NCBI GenBank assembly: GCA_004794785.1
Contig: SJOL01007501.1
Span: forward strand, 485,879-549,878
Direction: 5' to 3'
DNA: 64,000 nt
Source: Opisthorchis felineus
Lineage: Eukaryota; Platyhelminthes; Trematoda; Opisthorchiida; Opisthorchiidae
The translations under genes were made by a program, and so were the position numbers. Positions 35,861-48,110 of the stretch are shown one piece after another. Within the stretch, counting starts at the first letter, position 1, and the number at the start of each line of letters is the position of its first letter. The notes beneath the pieces were generated by a model. The model did no database searches and was not told the origin of the DNA. It saw only the letters and a list, made by a program, of their open reading frames with translations.

Positions 35861-38800
35861 ATAGAGGACCGGTCCTACTATCCTGATCACAATAGCTTCG
35901 GTCCTGATTAAGCATGACGATGGTGAGCGATGTGGTGGTGCCACATAAATGACTCATTTCCGTCACAGGTGATAGGTGAAACTGAGGTAGATGTGATCTG
36001 CTGTCTGGTGTGTTTGCTGATGGGGCAACCTCCTGGAATGGCGTTCGGCTACCCTTCAGCAGAGGCACCTAGACGCGAAACGCAGTCTACTGCAAGGGCT
36101 CGATGAGCTAGTCAAGACCCCAGTTTTGTGCCTTTTTACCCATAGCTTACTAATAAGGTCTAGAACGGAATCTACGCTTTAGGACTAGATACATCTGTCC
36201 AGTAGATCGACTGCCTTAAGGTCGTAGCTCTGGAAAAATCTCTGGCAAGATTTAGGTGGCCCGAGAAATTCAATAAACTGCACTTTAGGCTGGAATCTCT
36301 AAATCGTGTAACACCACAAAACCGTGCCATCTCAACAGCTCGGTATATCACAGCTCACCCAGTTTGTCAGACCTCGTCCGGTCACTCAGTTTCATAGGTT
36401 ACGTACCGGTTCTCCTGCAGCTGCCGGGACATGTACATCGGCAGAGCCGATCGACATCTTAAAAAGGCTATCTTAACACCTGCCTAAGACCGACCCAAAA
36501 ACTAACATACCAAACACAAAACCACACGTCCGTTCGATTAATCGCAATCCAAGTCATGGGGACGGATCACTCGTGTGTCAGATCACGCACAACTGAACCT
36601 CACAATCAATGATCACACAGAAGCTCTTCTACAATTGATAACAAAGCCCAGTCCTCTGTGCACAGAAAACATTGTGGTCTGAAGTGCACATGCACATCAG
36701 AATGGAGCTTCCCAATGTTCTAACTTAACAATATTCTATTTTCCAACTCTTGCTGCTATATTTCCGTGTAATAAATTACCACATTTTGCGTCCATGGCCA
36801 TTTCTTCCCCTATAACTCATCTTTTGAGGTAAATTTCGTCCCTTTCAGCACGGAGCCCGTTTCCCATAACGCTACAGTTGATCAATCATGTCCTCAAGGA
36901 GCTTCATAAGAAATGGGAACATGTAAACTTTTCTATCAGAGCTCCTCAACTCTCGGTTTATAGGTCGTAAAACTGTGCACGAATGCTGTGTGGTCCCTAT
37001 AACTTTATAAAACGATGGTGGCAACGCGAGCAAGACTATATGGGCTAAATATGAATCACGACATCACGGTCACTTACCTGCTGCCAACAGGATTCCAAAA
37101 ACTCTTATCAACTTATCAAGTATTAGCCACCTGGTGGGTCTGACCCTAGGATTTTATTTGACAAAGATTTCCGGTTCTTTTTCAGGCGATTAGCACTCTT
37201 TCGCACAACAAGACTGCTTTGGTGAAATGACGCACTTCAGAATGCTCCCACACGAAAGAGTAAGTTTGAAGTATCTCACGATATCCTTCCTGATAAGTCA
37301 CGTCTGGAGTGGACTGGTGATAACCCTCATTGAGGAGTCCTTCAATGAAGGTCGTCATGCACTACAGAGCGTTTTCAAAATCTCCATAAGCTTGATGACA
37401 ATCTTCTTACCAGAAGGTGTACACAGAGCTACAGAGCATACAGGGTTGTTGAGTGACAAGGTCGAAAAAACGTGTCATAGGACCAAGGCGGACTCAGAGT
37501 TAGTACGCATCGCTTTTGACGGCATAGTACCGGATCTGGCAGTCGCACTGCAGCTGGTTCTGCTGTAGTCGAGCATTTGAGGTTTTGTGTGAGCGGTTGA
37601 TTCTAGTGACGTTCTGGCATGACAGAAGCTCACATGTTCTCTTAGCAGTTTGCCATGTCATGCCATCAACATACCCGGCTGAGCAGCACAGCCAGATGAA
37701 ATACACAGCCATAGGCTGGGTGACAACCGTTATGTTCTCTTTGGGCTTAACTTTGAGTGAAAGTTTGGTTGGGGCCAGAAACTTGCGCTGCAGATCTTAA
37801 GCGGCGATTGACCGTTTTGCCAACTGATCGAGGTGGACTCAAATAAAGTGGCTTCTCTGCAACATCTATGAAAAAATGATCCAATTGGACATTTAGACAT
37901 ATTCTTGACTGTAAAACTCTCCGGAGTATGTTAGCAGTGGGCTTTGCCCCAGATTCCAGATTCAACTGGCGCGCCTCGATGACGTTAAAGTTCGTTTCTG
38001 CTTTAGTGGCACAAAGCTGAGATTTTGTGAATTACCCCGTTCGTGTGGACTTCCTTCGAACTGAACCTGTGGATAGTCTGATTAAATTAACGTCCAAAGA
38101 ATGTAAAGCGTTGTTATTTTTGGTCTCAAAGGGTGCACTTGGATAAAATTGTTTACAAGAGTGCCTTCTTCGGAGTCACATGATACAAGCAAGAAAATAC
38201 CATCCAAATGCTGTCGACAAAAATGAGTACGTCTAATCCTCGATCCAGCTGATTAAGTTCATGTTCACTGCTGAAATTGTCACTCAGTAGGGTACCCAGA
38301 GAAGAACCCACCAGTTTTCAAATGAATGGGGAATTAAAGCAGGACTGTTCTCTGGGAGTACAGCTCCAAGTAAACGGTGGGGATTCAGTCCGTCAGATGT
38401 GGTCAGTCAACGTAATCATAAGTAAAATTTATGGCCCCAAAATGTAGGGTACTTTAGCAAGACAGAAGTTACGTCGAACGATCACATGATTCTGGAACTG
38501 AAAGCAACGTCTTTTATCTGCTGTACAAACACCGACAGTGTGTCGGCATGAACGTCCGCCAAACTTGGGATAGGCAGAAATGAACAGTACCAGAATGGTC
38601 CCAGTGAGATACATCTGTTATAAAACTGAAATAGGCGGTAAATTCGTGTGATTCTAGAATCAGTAGGTTTAAGGTGTAGGAATAGGACCTCAGAGAGTGG
38701 TATTTTACTGTTCAGGAGTTTCAGACAGCTTGTTAGCCCTTTCCAATTTATCTGGGTCTGTTATTCGTTGCCAAATTTTGAAGTGTCACTCAGGATCAGA

Positions 38801-41800
38801 AGCATCTCTCATCGACAATCTATTTTGTTTGGTTTTTTCCCCAAGTTGGAAAACCCGTCGAATAATGCCAAATTGAGTGGTTGTGACATCATAATATGGC
38901 GGAGGAAGAACGGCACTTCTGTCTTTCTGGTAAATGAAGACGTGTGTAACGATGACGTAAACTAAAGTTTGGACGATCATTCTGCTTGTCTTGCATTTCA
39001 GTATAGTTTTTTTTTGAGTGAACAAAAGGCTGTTGTGTTCGCAAAAATTACTGGGACGTTTACCCTGACAGTTGCTCATTATCGAAAGCAGTACACACAC
39101 GGTCGTTGAGGAGGGCTCAAGTCGTTGTGATGTCTCCAGGGCTATGAACTGTCTTCCAAAGGTTACTACATAGTCGTCCTAAATGAAATGAACACATCGC
39201 AATATAAAGTGGAGAGTAGTGCTAATGTTTGTAGGACGAAATCGTCAAGATTCCTTTAAATATAGGTTGTTTCCTGACGATAGGACGCTGCGCACATTCA
39301 TCTGCTACATCGCTCCTGGATTCCTGGTCCTCATGCTGCCATCTACTCTCTCCTCGATAGATCACGACTCTGTTTCCTCTGGACTGACTTAACTATACAA
39401 TAAAGGTTATAGCACTAAAAATTCAATTAAAACAGATGTTTCAAGGTCAGTGCATTGATGGCTTCTGACCAGTTTAAAGCCTGGCCGGGCCAGATGAACC
39501 ATGGTCCAATTTTCTCAGCTGAGACCATACCATTAATTTTATAAAGGTTGAGCCTGCCTTCCTATTATACCGAACAATATAAGACTAGAAATCCTTCACA
39601 CTAATGCGGTTTTTGGGATGCCAGGTACATGCATTGTAAGATTCCGTTTGACAACCTGTTATTGTAGACTACTGATAACTCAGCTACTGACTTTAGTGAA
39701 CTAGGTTTCGAGTAGTTGTGGAGTCAGAATACAAGCATGCTACGTTCAACTCAGAGCTATCTTTCATGTGAACCTTGTGTATGCCATCATATCATTCTTA
39801 AAATATTGTTCCTGAAGAGATGCTTCATGCAACCTGGAACAACTTAGCCTGAGACGAGGGCTAGCTTTCCAGTGCTAAATTTTTATGAAGTGGTTTTAGG
39901 CAGGCCTTAAAAGACTGTTTGCCAAGATACCTCACCCATCCTAGGTTGAGAAAATGTTACTCTACGGGAAATTTGACAAACTCTAGAGATTTCGATGAGA
40001 ATATCTTTAAAAAGGGGATAGAAACGAGAGTGAGAGCACGGATTGCGTCAGCAAACTCTAAACAACAGGCCAAAAATGTTACCAGCATTAACTCCTATCG
40101 AGAAACAAAACTTCTGCTGAAGATTAAAACAGTGACTTACGGTGCACAGTATCACAACCACCGATTCAACAGTCTTTTCTGCATGCTTATACAAATACCT
40201 GCAAATTTTTCTGCGAACTGGTATTCTGACTTCGGGTCATATATATATTCCCCTGAATATTTAATTAATTCAGTTATTCTCAGCATACTTGCTGTAGCTA
40301 GCTACCGAACTTTTAAACCAACAACCATAGGAAGTTAACCTCGGCAAACCTGTTGAGAGGAGGCGTTGGACTAATAAACCTCGCGCACCATAATGGGACA
40401 TGCACCTGCAAAGCACGCTTTCAGCCCCTTCTTAAAGAACCGCTTACGAACGAATAACCAGACTGTCTATATTCTCGTCGGCCTCTCCTGTAGAAGATGA
40501 CGGATCATACAGGGGAGCTGGAATCAGAATTAACGGCGGCTGAGGTCATGAACTTGTCCAAATGAAACATCGGCTGCATCTGGAGGCCCTTCAAATACAG
40601 TGTCCCCCCCAAACTCTTGAGACCAAGCTGACAGAGCCTGAGAACCATCCACTAGCCACTGCGCTGAATGCCAAGATTGCATCCTCTGATCAAAACTTGG
40701 CTAACCGTTTGGCCGACGCACGTAGTCTGTTTTCGTTAAACTTGGTACCATTTTAAGTAATCAGAACGACCGCATGGCTGAGCATACAATCCGTAATTCT
40801 TACGTAGCTAATGACACAAAACTACGCTGCTCAACTGAACGCTACTGACCAAATTGAGTAGCAACCTGCTGTTTGGAAACCATCACAACTGCTATCGGAC
40901 GGGAATGGCTCATAAAACGAAGACAGCTGGTTTTGTGAAGATCCTCCGTCTCGTTTGCAATATGCCAGGTATGCATCACCATCCCGGATCTTAATGATAG
41001 ACTGGCTGGCTAGATGCACAGAGCTACAAGTAGCCAACTTCACAATTACGTAATAAGTGGGCCGGCGGAAGTCATATCCATGACCTTGATTAGGTAACCT
41101 CGACAACAGTGTAGCAACAGAAGAAAAAGTCTCGCGGATCTTCAGTTACTCAAAGAACAAAGGAGTTTATACACATACGGTCCAAGCGAAACTATACAAA
41201 GCATTCGCTTCCGTAATTTTCACACAACTTCGATCATTATGTGGTTCCGTTCGGGAGAATAAGGTATCATAACTTTATCGGAATCGGTCAGTTTTGTAAC
41301 CTTTCTCCAAATGACAGCGACAGATCCGTTTGTGACAGCTATTGAGTTCTCAGCTGCCGTGGCTGTTAACAAACCTTTTAACACAGACAGACAGATGAGT
41401 ACATGGAATCAATTATTCCTATTGATTCATGCTTTTCATCGATTATTCCGCATGGTTTTTTATTGGATATACGCTTTCTTTCTTTCTTGATAGCATTTGT
41501 GATTCGTTGGAAGCTGTGGTCCGTCATACACCAGTTATTCTACCCCCCACACACACAAACACATCATCAGTGGCTTCACTGCCCACTCACTTTGTAGCCG
41601 AAAGACGATCCTAGGGGGAGCTTAACCAAGAAGGCTTTTAAGGGATGTGCTTCAGGTTCCAGTTGGTTACTGTCCTGTGTTTCATCAGCTTTCGCGCCGC
41701 TTGGAATCCCACTGTTCGTGCTGCATTATGGAGGATCGCGTAGTTTGCCGGAAAATCAACCGAGTTCAACAACCTGACCATTTCCGGTCACTCCGTAACC

Positions 41801-42119
41801 AAAACCCAAGTTCAGGTGTGCGATTGGAAGTCTTCCGATTTTGATTTACGTACCAGGGTGTGGCAAAGTTCCAAGTTCCACCTATCCCCAGCCCTACACG
41901 ACTGCGCTCTCGTCTGAGGGCTTGGTCATGATCTCAGATACTAAGTCGACATGTAGTGGCGGAATATAGCGACGACGTTGCTTCACTTAAGAGTAACCCG
42001 GAACATCTTCGCGTCGTTTACTACGCCAACTTAATCGGGACTATGTCAATAAAATGAAAGGACATCTCTGAGAGCTAGTCTTAAACGAAGTTTTTCTGTT
42101 CGCCGATGTTTTTTGGCGT
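35861..42119. other. No recognised gene
   Basis: Over 6 kb without a recognised repeat or gene. The longest frame, 39919-40338 on the plus strand (139 codons), starts KCYSTGNLTNSRDFDEN after a few residues and ends in a hydrophobic stretch, but matches nothing known to me. Frames at 40497-40564 and 40562-40756 read protein-like in two phases, without good splice sites. Confidence 0.4.
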
Positions 42120-42560
42120 TTAATAACCAGCAATGAGTGGCTGGCGCCGGAATCGAATTTGGACTGCACATGCCGCCTGCACATAGTAAGAAGCCATAGA
42201 CAGCTTGCGCGGAGCCAACTTTGGTGCTACGCACAAGCCCTTGATGCCGACGTAAACCCGGTGGAACAGAATCGGTGGAAGAGCACGCACAGGCCTATCG
42301 CAAGCCATCAGCGGGTCTATACACGTAATGGCATAACCACGGGCACCAGTACCAGTTACCCGTTTATCACCGAGGTACCAGCGTCATCCGTCAGTTTCTT
42401 TTGGTATCAGAGTAACGTCGAAGCTCCCCGGCCAGCACTATGCAGTTATTAATGGGAACCGTCCATTAACACACCGTGGTAATGGGTAACATGAAGGTAT
42501 TCCATTAACTTCTGGTTAATAACTTTGTAATCCTTAGGGTGACACTGTCTGGCGGGTAGC
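42120..42560 (+). repeat. Family E dispersed repeat, copy 2
   Basis: Shares ordered blocks with 12640-13040: CACAGGCCTATCGCAAGCC, GTACCAGTTACCCGTTTATC, ACCGAGGTACCAGCGTCATC and, at the end, CTGGTTAATAACTTTG with ATCCTTAGGGTGACACTGTC. It holds an extra segment around 42430-42500. The element type is unknown, and open frames inside it are not conserved in phase between the two copies. Confidence 0.65.
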
Positions 42561-44163
42561 CATTGGGGAGTGAAACAAATTTACAGCAAAAAGAGCGAAG
42601 AACAGCAATACTTCATTGCCGTTCAGTCATTTTCATTTTCATTTGAACAACACTCTTTTTTTAAGGAAGAGTGATAGAACAATGCATTAGTGAAAATTTC
42701 CTCAACTCATATATTTATACCCGTGCACGATGCCGCCGTGGACGCCATTTAAGAGTCTCATAATACAGTCAGATCAGACAGCGAAAATCCCGGTCCTTAG
42801 TCTGTCTGGGCTCTCCGTCGTTGAAAACAAGGCTAGGCAGCCGTCCGTGAGGTGTTCACCAGACTTCATGCGTGGGCTGATGCAGCAGGGCGATTGACAG
42901 ATTCAGCTCATTCTCTCGAAGCCAACCGAATTAAAGCAAATAAGTAACTCGACGATGATATTACCATCGGAAACAGAATTCCGGAAACATTCTGCTCCAA
43001 AGCACTTTAACAAATGGACGTCTTAGTGTAACCAAGAATAACTTTGTCTCAAGTACAGATTTCCTGTTTGTCGCGCACCCCACTCACTCATCAACGGGGA
43101 GAGTCACACTCAGACAGAAGGTGTTGCACTTGTTTATCTTCTGCGAGGAAATCCCAGAGGATGCCACATGGCTGATATTTTATCCTCCGGACCGAGCACA
43201 AACCATAACTCATTTTCATTGGATCTCCTAAAGATTATCCTGTTCTTGCATGTAATTACATCCAACGCTGAATTATTATGGCTCTTGGTAATAGAAATCA
43301 CGAACCAACGTCACCCTTTGCCCGCAACGACCACCCATTCTGTCTTTTATCCTAAGGGAAAGTCAAAAAGGAAGACTCGGGTTGTGGTATGTCCTGCAGT
43401 TTCAACCTACAGTGGGATCGAGAGATTCTGTGTCCATGGTTTGGTTTCCATAGCCTTTTTAAACTACCGCGAACGGTTGACCAGCAAGAGCGGTTGTCAA
43501 CAATTTTCTTCTAAGAGAGAGTTTGGGAGTTTTAGTGGGCTGTGCCCGTCTAATGTTCGGGGACTGTTTTTCGTCACAAAAGTCCGACATAACATAGTGA
43601 AGCAGTCTCACAGAGGTCATCTTGAAAGTACCAAAAGGAAAGTGACCACTGAAAGTTCTGCTGGTGGCCTTTCCACTGTCACTGGTCAGTTTGCAATGCC
43701 AGCTCCGTTTCTTGACGAGCGTACAATTGGCATCTTGAATAAAACATGAAAAACCACGCAAGCTAATGCATTTGTAGTTTGCTAGTGCATTGCGACGATG
43801 CATGTTTCTTATGCATACTGGTGTGTTTTCACGATTGCTGTTTAGGATTATCCGAGTTTGAATCGCAGAAGCAAAATCCATTCTCAGCTCAGTGTGAATT
43901 GTCCTTGTGGGACTCAATTATGCTCACTTTGCCTAGCTTTTCGGATTTTACTCAACTTAACATTCACCTTGACGCTTCTCCATAGCCTTCCAAGGTGACA
44001 TCTAGGAACTCGTTCCCAATGCAGCCATTATTAGCTGATTTGTTTCTCAGTCAATGCAAGCGTTTGTCTTTCATTCGCTGGTAATTTTATGATTTTATGA
44101 TCCCCCTCGTAAAATTTTAGTTCCTCGTATGGTTAAGCCGAAGATGATGCCAAGCAAAACCTT

Positions 44164-44205
44164 AGATAGATAGATAGATAGATAGATAGACAGATAGATA
44201 GATAA
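44164..44205. repeat. (GATA)n microsatellite
   Basis: About ten AGAT/GATA units with one GACA interruption near 44191. Confidence 0.9.
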
Positions 44206-45570
44206 GGGCCACGCTTAGCGGATAAGCCTCTTATTTAGGCTAGTCCGGCCTCCAGTCCCCATACTTGACTTACTTATTAGAAGCAGATCAATTTCCTATG
44301 GACGTCCAAGCTTAACTTCATTTGATGACTGCTGATGACAATGTCTATTCCGTACAATAAATGTGGTTGGATTTTCCACGAGCTGTGTTCGAACCCTGTG
44401 TTCGTCCCACCCGAACTAATCATCAGTCCTTTGAACTGTTTGCGTTACTGGACCTCATGAAGGTTTATGCTGAAAATTCTGCCTCTAGGTGCGTCGAGCT
44501 GAATTCGATTTGATTGACTTTATCACCTTTGGCTATACTGATAACCTGGGAGGTTCATGCCACAATTCAAGCTCAGACACTTCGTCTCAGCTACGCGTTG
44601 GATGCCATTTACTATGTTTCCGTAGATATGGGCTGTCGTTTATCGTTAGCTGAACTTGGACTTTACAGCAGAACATATGAATATCCAGCTTATAAATTGA
44701 GAGGAATTTTTAGACCTTGTTTGAGAGTTGAAAGCCATTCGTTTGGACCATCCTTCGATTTTTTTTGTAAAGTACGCGGAAAAATGAGTAACATGCAGTG
44801 ACCTGTCACCCTGTGTCCCATTTCGCAGTACTGTTACATGATGTTGACCTACTGCGAAGACCAGCGAATTTTTTCTGAAATCACTAAGCCTTCCTTGATA
44901 GGGTGCGTCAGCTGTAACTGCAATCTGTTTTGATGCTTGAAAAGTTGTCTGTGTTCAGGTCACATGGCGTAATAACGTCAACGTCTGCGGGCGCGTGCAC
45001 GTGTACACAAACACAGAGGCAGCACAGTACTAACGACGCACGCACACCAGACACAACTCACCTCCGTGTCCGTCAAACTATGGCGACCAATCATCAATCA
45101 GCAAAGCTAGAGACACTGATGAAGACAGCTGTCGCTCTGTTTGGTCAGATGCTGTCCGAAATGTGTGTGGACGTCTATGCATGTATGTGGGAAGGCTGCT
45201 CCGCCCCGCATCAGTGTCCTGACACCTTGTGTGTGGGGTTTCGCTAGTAAAGTGGACTGCTCAACAGCTTGACGCCAAAGTGGTTGCACTCGACCCTCAC
45301 CAGCACCATCAGCGCTTCACCCCTTGTATGGGAACAGATGCTACCAGTTCGCCTGTGCCTGACAGCGTGTAGACCCCAATCACCAGAAGACCCGTCAAAC
45401 CGTGTCACACGCGTCTCACAACGGTGCCCAATCCGAAAGGTGCTGTTAGGACTGTATGTACCTGCTGCCGATTACCGCTCGGTACGCCACTGACGTCTGT
45501 GCATCTGTACACTTCTGGTTAGTGCGAACAGTAATTGCAATTTGTCCGTCTGTACGCCATCAACGAAATT

Positions 45571-45588
45571 ACACACACACACACACAC
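45571..45588. repeat. (AC)n microsatellite
   Basis: A perfect run of about nine AC units. Confidence 0.85.
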
Positions 45589-46689
45589 CGGTGCACCTCA
45601 CTTTACTCATTCAATATCATCAGAGAGAAGCAGGTTGAACAACAGTACGCAAGTGGAATTTTCGACGTTGCAAAAATAGCATCATCCAACCATCCATGCA
45701 GGCAGCTTACGTATTCCGGTTGTCGGGGGACCTATCAGGTGGAAACGTTATTAGAAGGTGAGTAATTTCGAAATAGAGAGTTTTTGTCGATTCAATAAAA
45801 ATGCTACACACAGCATTATGGGAGTATTACTCTTTGTGTCCTCGTATTTCTTTTACAGTTTATCACCATTCTAAAAATCTTTCGGATTACATGATAGCTT
45901 CGGATTCTGTATAGTTTACTTGATTAGTGAATGACAGTACGGTAGAAAAACATGAGTTGCTGAATTAGACCTTCCCTGATGTTCAGAAAACTTCGCCATT
46001 CACCAGCCATTGGACCTTGTCGAGTTCACGTGAGCGTTCACGTGAACTTGCCACATGTTAGTGTTGAAATTATCGTCGATCCCATACTTTTGTTGGTGGG
46101 AGCAAAATCTCGCACGGTCTATCGCATTTTGTTTTTCGGTGGAATGCGGGATAGGGCAGTTATGGGATTGGTGAAAAAGTTTCCACTTTGCTCTTCAAAC
46201 TACAGGTAGCTGGAAACCATTTTTGGCTTGGTTATCTTTTTGTCGGATTGAAAAAAGATCCCATATATAAATATCTGATTAAAGTGCGAGTGGCTGGCAA
46301 CCGAGGTGGGATTTTCATCCATCCGCGATGTTTTGTTCCGTTGTCAATAGATGCCCCTTCAACATAACAGTATTTCTAATGAGTTATGTTCATCTGGCCA
46401 CTCTGCAGAGTCGTGGGTTTTTCAGATACTTCGCTCATGTTTCAGTAGGACAAGCAGCACCAGTCAGACTTCCCAAAATGTTTTCCACCCCAGAGATCCT
46501 TTTAGTGCCTTGTGTGGTCATTCTCGTCCGTTCTTCTAAGCCACACGGACATTTGACCGCAGCTATTGTGCATCTATACGTTGTTCTTTTCTTTCCACGT
46601 GGTGCGTCAGTTTTTGGTTTCCTGCGGCAGGGCAGCCACATCAATAAATGAAATAACGGTATAAAGCACATTCCGGCTTGAGTTGTCAC

Positions 46690-46800
46690 TTAATCTGCTA
46701 TGTTCAGTTTTCAAACAGGCGACCCTGATAAGCACCAAGAAGGACGAAGCTGTCGAAGAGTTTTCAGCAAACTTACAATTAGTGTATTTCGTCAAGACAG
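46690..46800 (+). repeat. Family B remnant with deleted helix III
   Basis: CTGATAAGCACCAAGAAGG is a one-change CUGAUGA box with a stem II like that of other family B copies. Then comes GACGAAG followed directly by CTGTCGAAGAGTTTTCAGC. The segment that should hold helix III, the cleavage site and stem I is deleted. Further unit sequence (AACTTACAATTAGTGTATTTC) follows to about 46800. It is an old fragment with no ribozyme function. Confidence 0.55.
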
Positions 46801-47724
46801 TAAATCGAATCAATAACTCAAATTTCATCAGCATCTGACGCACTCTGAATTTTCAAATAAATTAATCACTCCACCAAACGAACTCGATTAAAAGTGAAAG
46901 CAATCTCCTCCAGGGTTTGCGTATTGGAGAAAGAAGTTTTTCCCACCGAGAATAGATCTCTAGACCCTGGTCATCAGGGCTACCTTCAGAAACGGCAAAA
47001 CTGACCTTTGATGATGTGGTCAGTTTTTGAAACCTATATGCCTTTGCTACTTCACCCAAGCAGTCGATCGATGGTGATGTCGCACCTAACCTATGTCGAA
47101 CTGTGTGTGAAATGTTTGCAGGATTGACACCAGATTTCTCCCTTTTATGCCTTCACGTTTCCTTTCTTTTGTCAAATCTTCGTTCGATGGTTATCTTCAA
47201 CAATAGTAGGATATCGGGAATCAACTGATATTCTCGGGGGAAAGTTGTGTTGCTCTTGCGGGTGGTTTTTGGAAGCCCTTTCCCGACAAGACCTTCAGTC
47301 CTGTTATGGCTCGCCAGGCCGAAAGTTTTTTAAACTCCCACGTCCTTTTTGAAAATCAGTGGTCATCTGGATTGAGTAGTCTGGCTAGTTACGACTTACT
47401 AAATTTCTAGCCAGAACTGAAGTCACATCTTCCACCTCACAATCACTAGAGGCGAAATGTTGAATGGGAGAGGACCTGCGTTGCACGAACCAAGTTGGGT
47501 CTGCATGTAGGCTTGTTTGTTCATCTGATGACCAGGCTTTACAACAGGCCTGAAAACTTTTCGTCACCAACCATCATCGGTTGGTTGATTAGGTGTTCTC
47601 TCCTCTCCTGCTTCCCCAATATCCTCAACTTCACTGGCTAAGCATTGCTTCATTTAGATCTTCATTTTAGATCTGGGATGCGTTATGATATACTTCTATA
47701 GCTTATGGTTGCTTTCTTGAATAG

Positions 47725-47857
47725 CTGCGTTCAAGTAATTTCCTCCGTTCGTTTTGGTTATTTCATTCGATGCCCTTGTCGCACTGTGGTTTGTATTGGT
47801 CGTATCCTCGACTGCTTATCAACCATTTGTAAACCAGTTGTAAAGTTTGGCAAACAG
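47725..47857 (+). CDS. Candidate internal exon, Cys-rich, unknown protein
   Basis: The protein is not recognised. The acceptor GGTTGCTTTCTTGAATAG ends at 47724 and a perfect donor, CAG/GTAAGT, lies at 47857/47858. The 133-nt exon would begin with the last base of a codon and end on a codon boundary. It codes for about 44 residues with six cysteines, including RCPCRTVVCIGR and STICKPVVKFGKQ. This could be a disulphide-bonded or zinc-binding segment, but the spacing fits no family I can name. It stands alone: no matching exon was found within several kb. Chance is a real alternative. Confidence 0.25.
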
Positions 47858-48072
47858 GTAAGTAACATCTATTCAACGACCTGCTATTAGTAACTGGAAA
47901 TTCAAGCAGTCAACGTAGTGCGTACCTACTTGACCAAATTTAATAAAAAACGAAAAGCCTGGCCTGACTTTCTGTATCTGAAACTTCAGAGTTTTCATCA
48001 ACCTTATGAATAGTGGTCCATTTGGAGGAAAACAGTTTTCACTTGTGGCCGTTGTTTGCAATTCGATGAGGT

Positions 48073-48077
<5 letters not shown>

Positions 48078-48109
<32 letters not shown>
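48078..48109. repeat. (CA)n microsatellite
   Basis: A perfect run of about 16 CA units, the longest CA tract in the window. Confidence 0.9.

Positions 48110-48110
<1 letters not shown>

Larger units (their letters stand above)
42561..46689. other. No recognised gene; overlapping long frames at 43.2-43.9 kb
   Basis: A 193-codon plus-strand frame (43168-43749) and a 152-codon minus-strand frame (43459-43917) overlap. This is the only place with two frames of that length on opposite strands. Neither is recognised and neither has convincing splice borders. A possible donor AAG/GTGAGT at 45758/45759 follows a short open frame. Microsatellites are listed separately. Confidence 0.35.

Noticed and set aside
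40535..40600. CCAAATGAAACATCGGCTGC, similar to the family B tail block
   Set aside because: Match limited to about 15 bases; neighbouring blocks of the unit are absent.
44385..44410. GTTCGAACCC, a B-box-like motif
   Set aside because: No A box or foldable tRNA arms upstream.
45696..45758. Possible first exon with ATG at 45696 and donor AAG/GTGAGT
   Set aside because: Only about 21 codons, no supporting upstream or downstream exon, and another phase is equally open.
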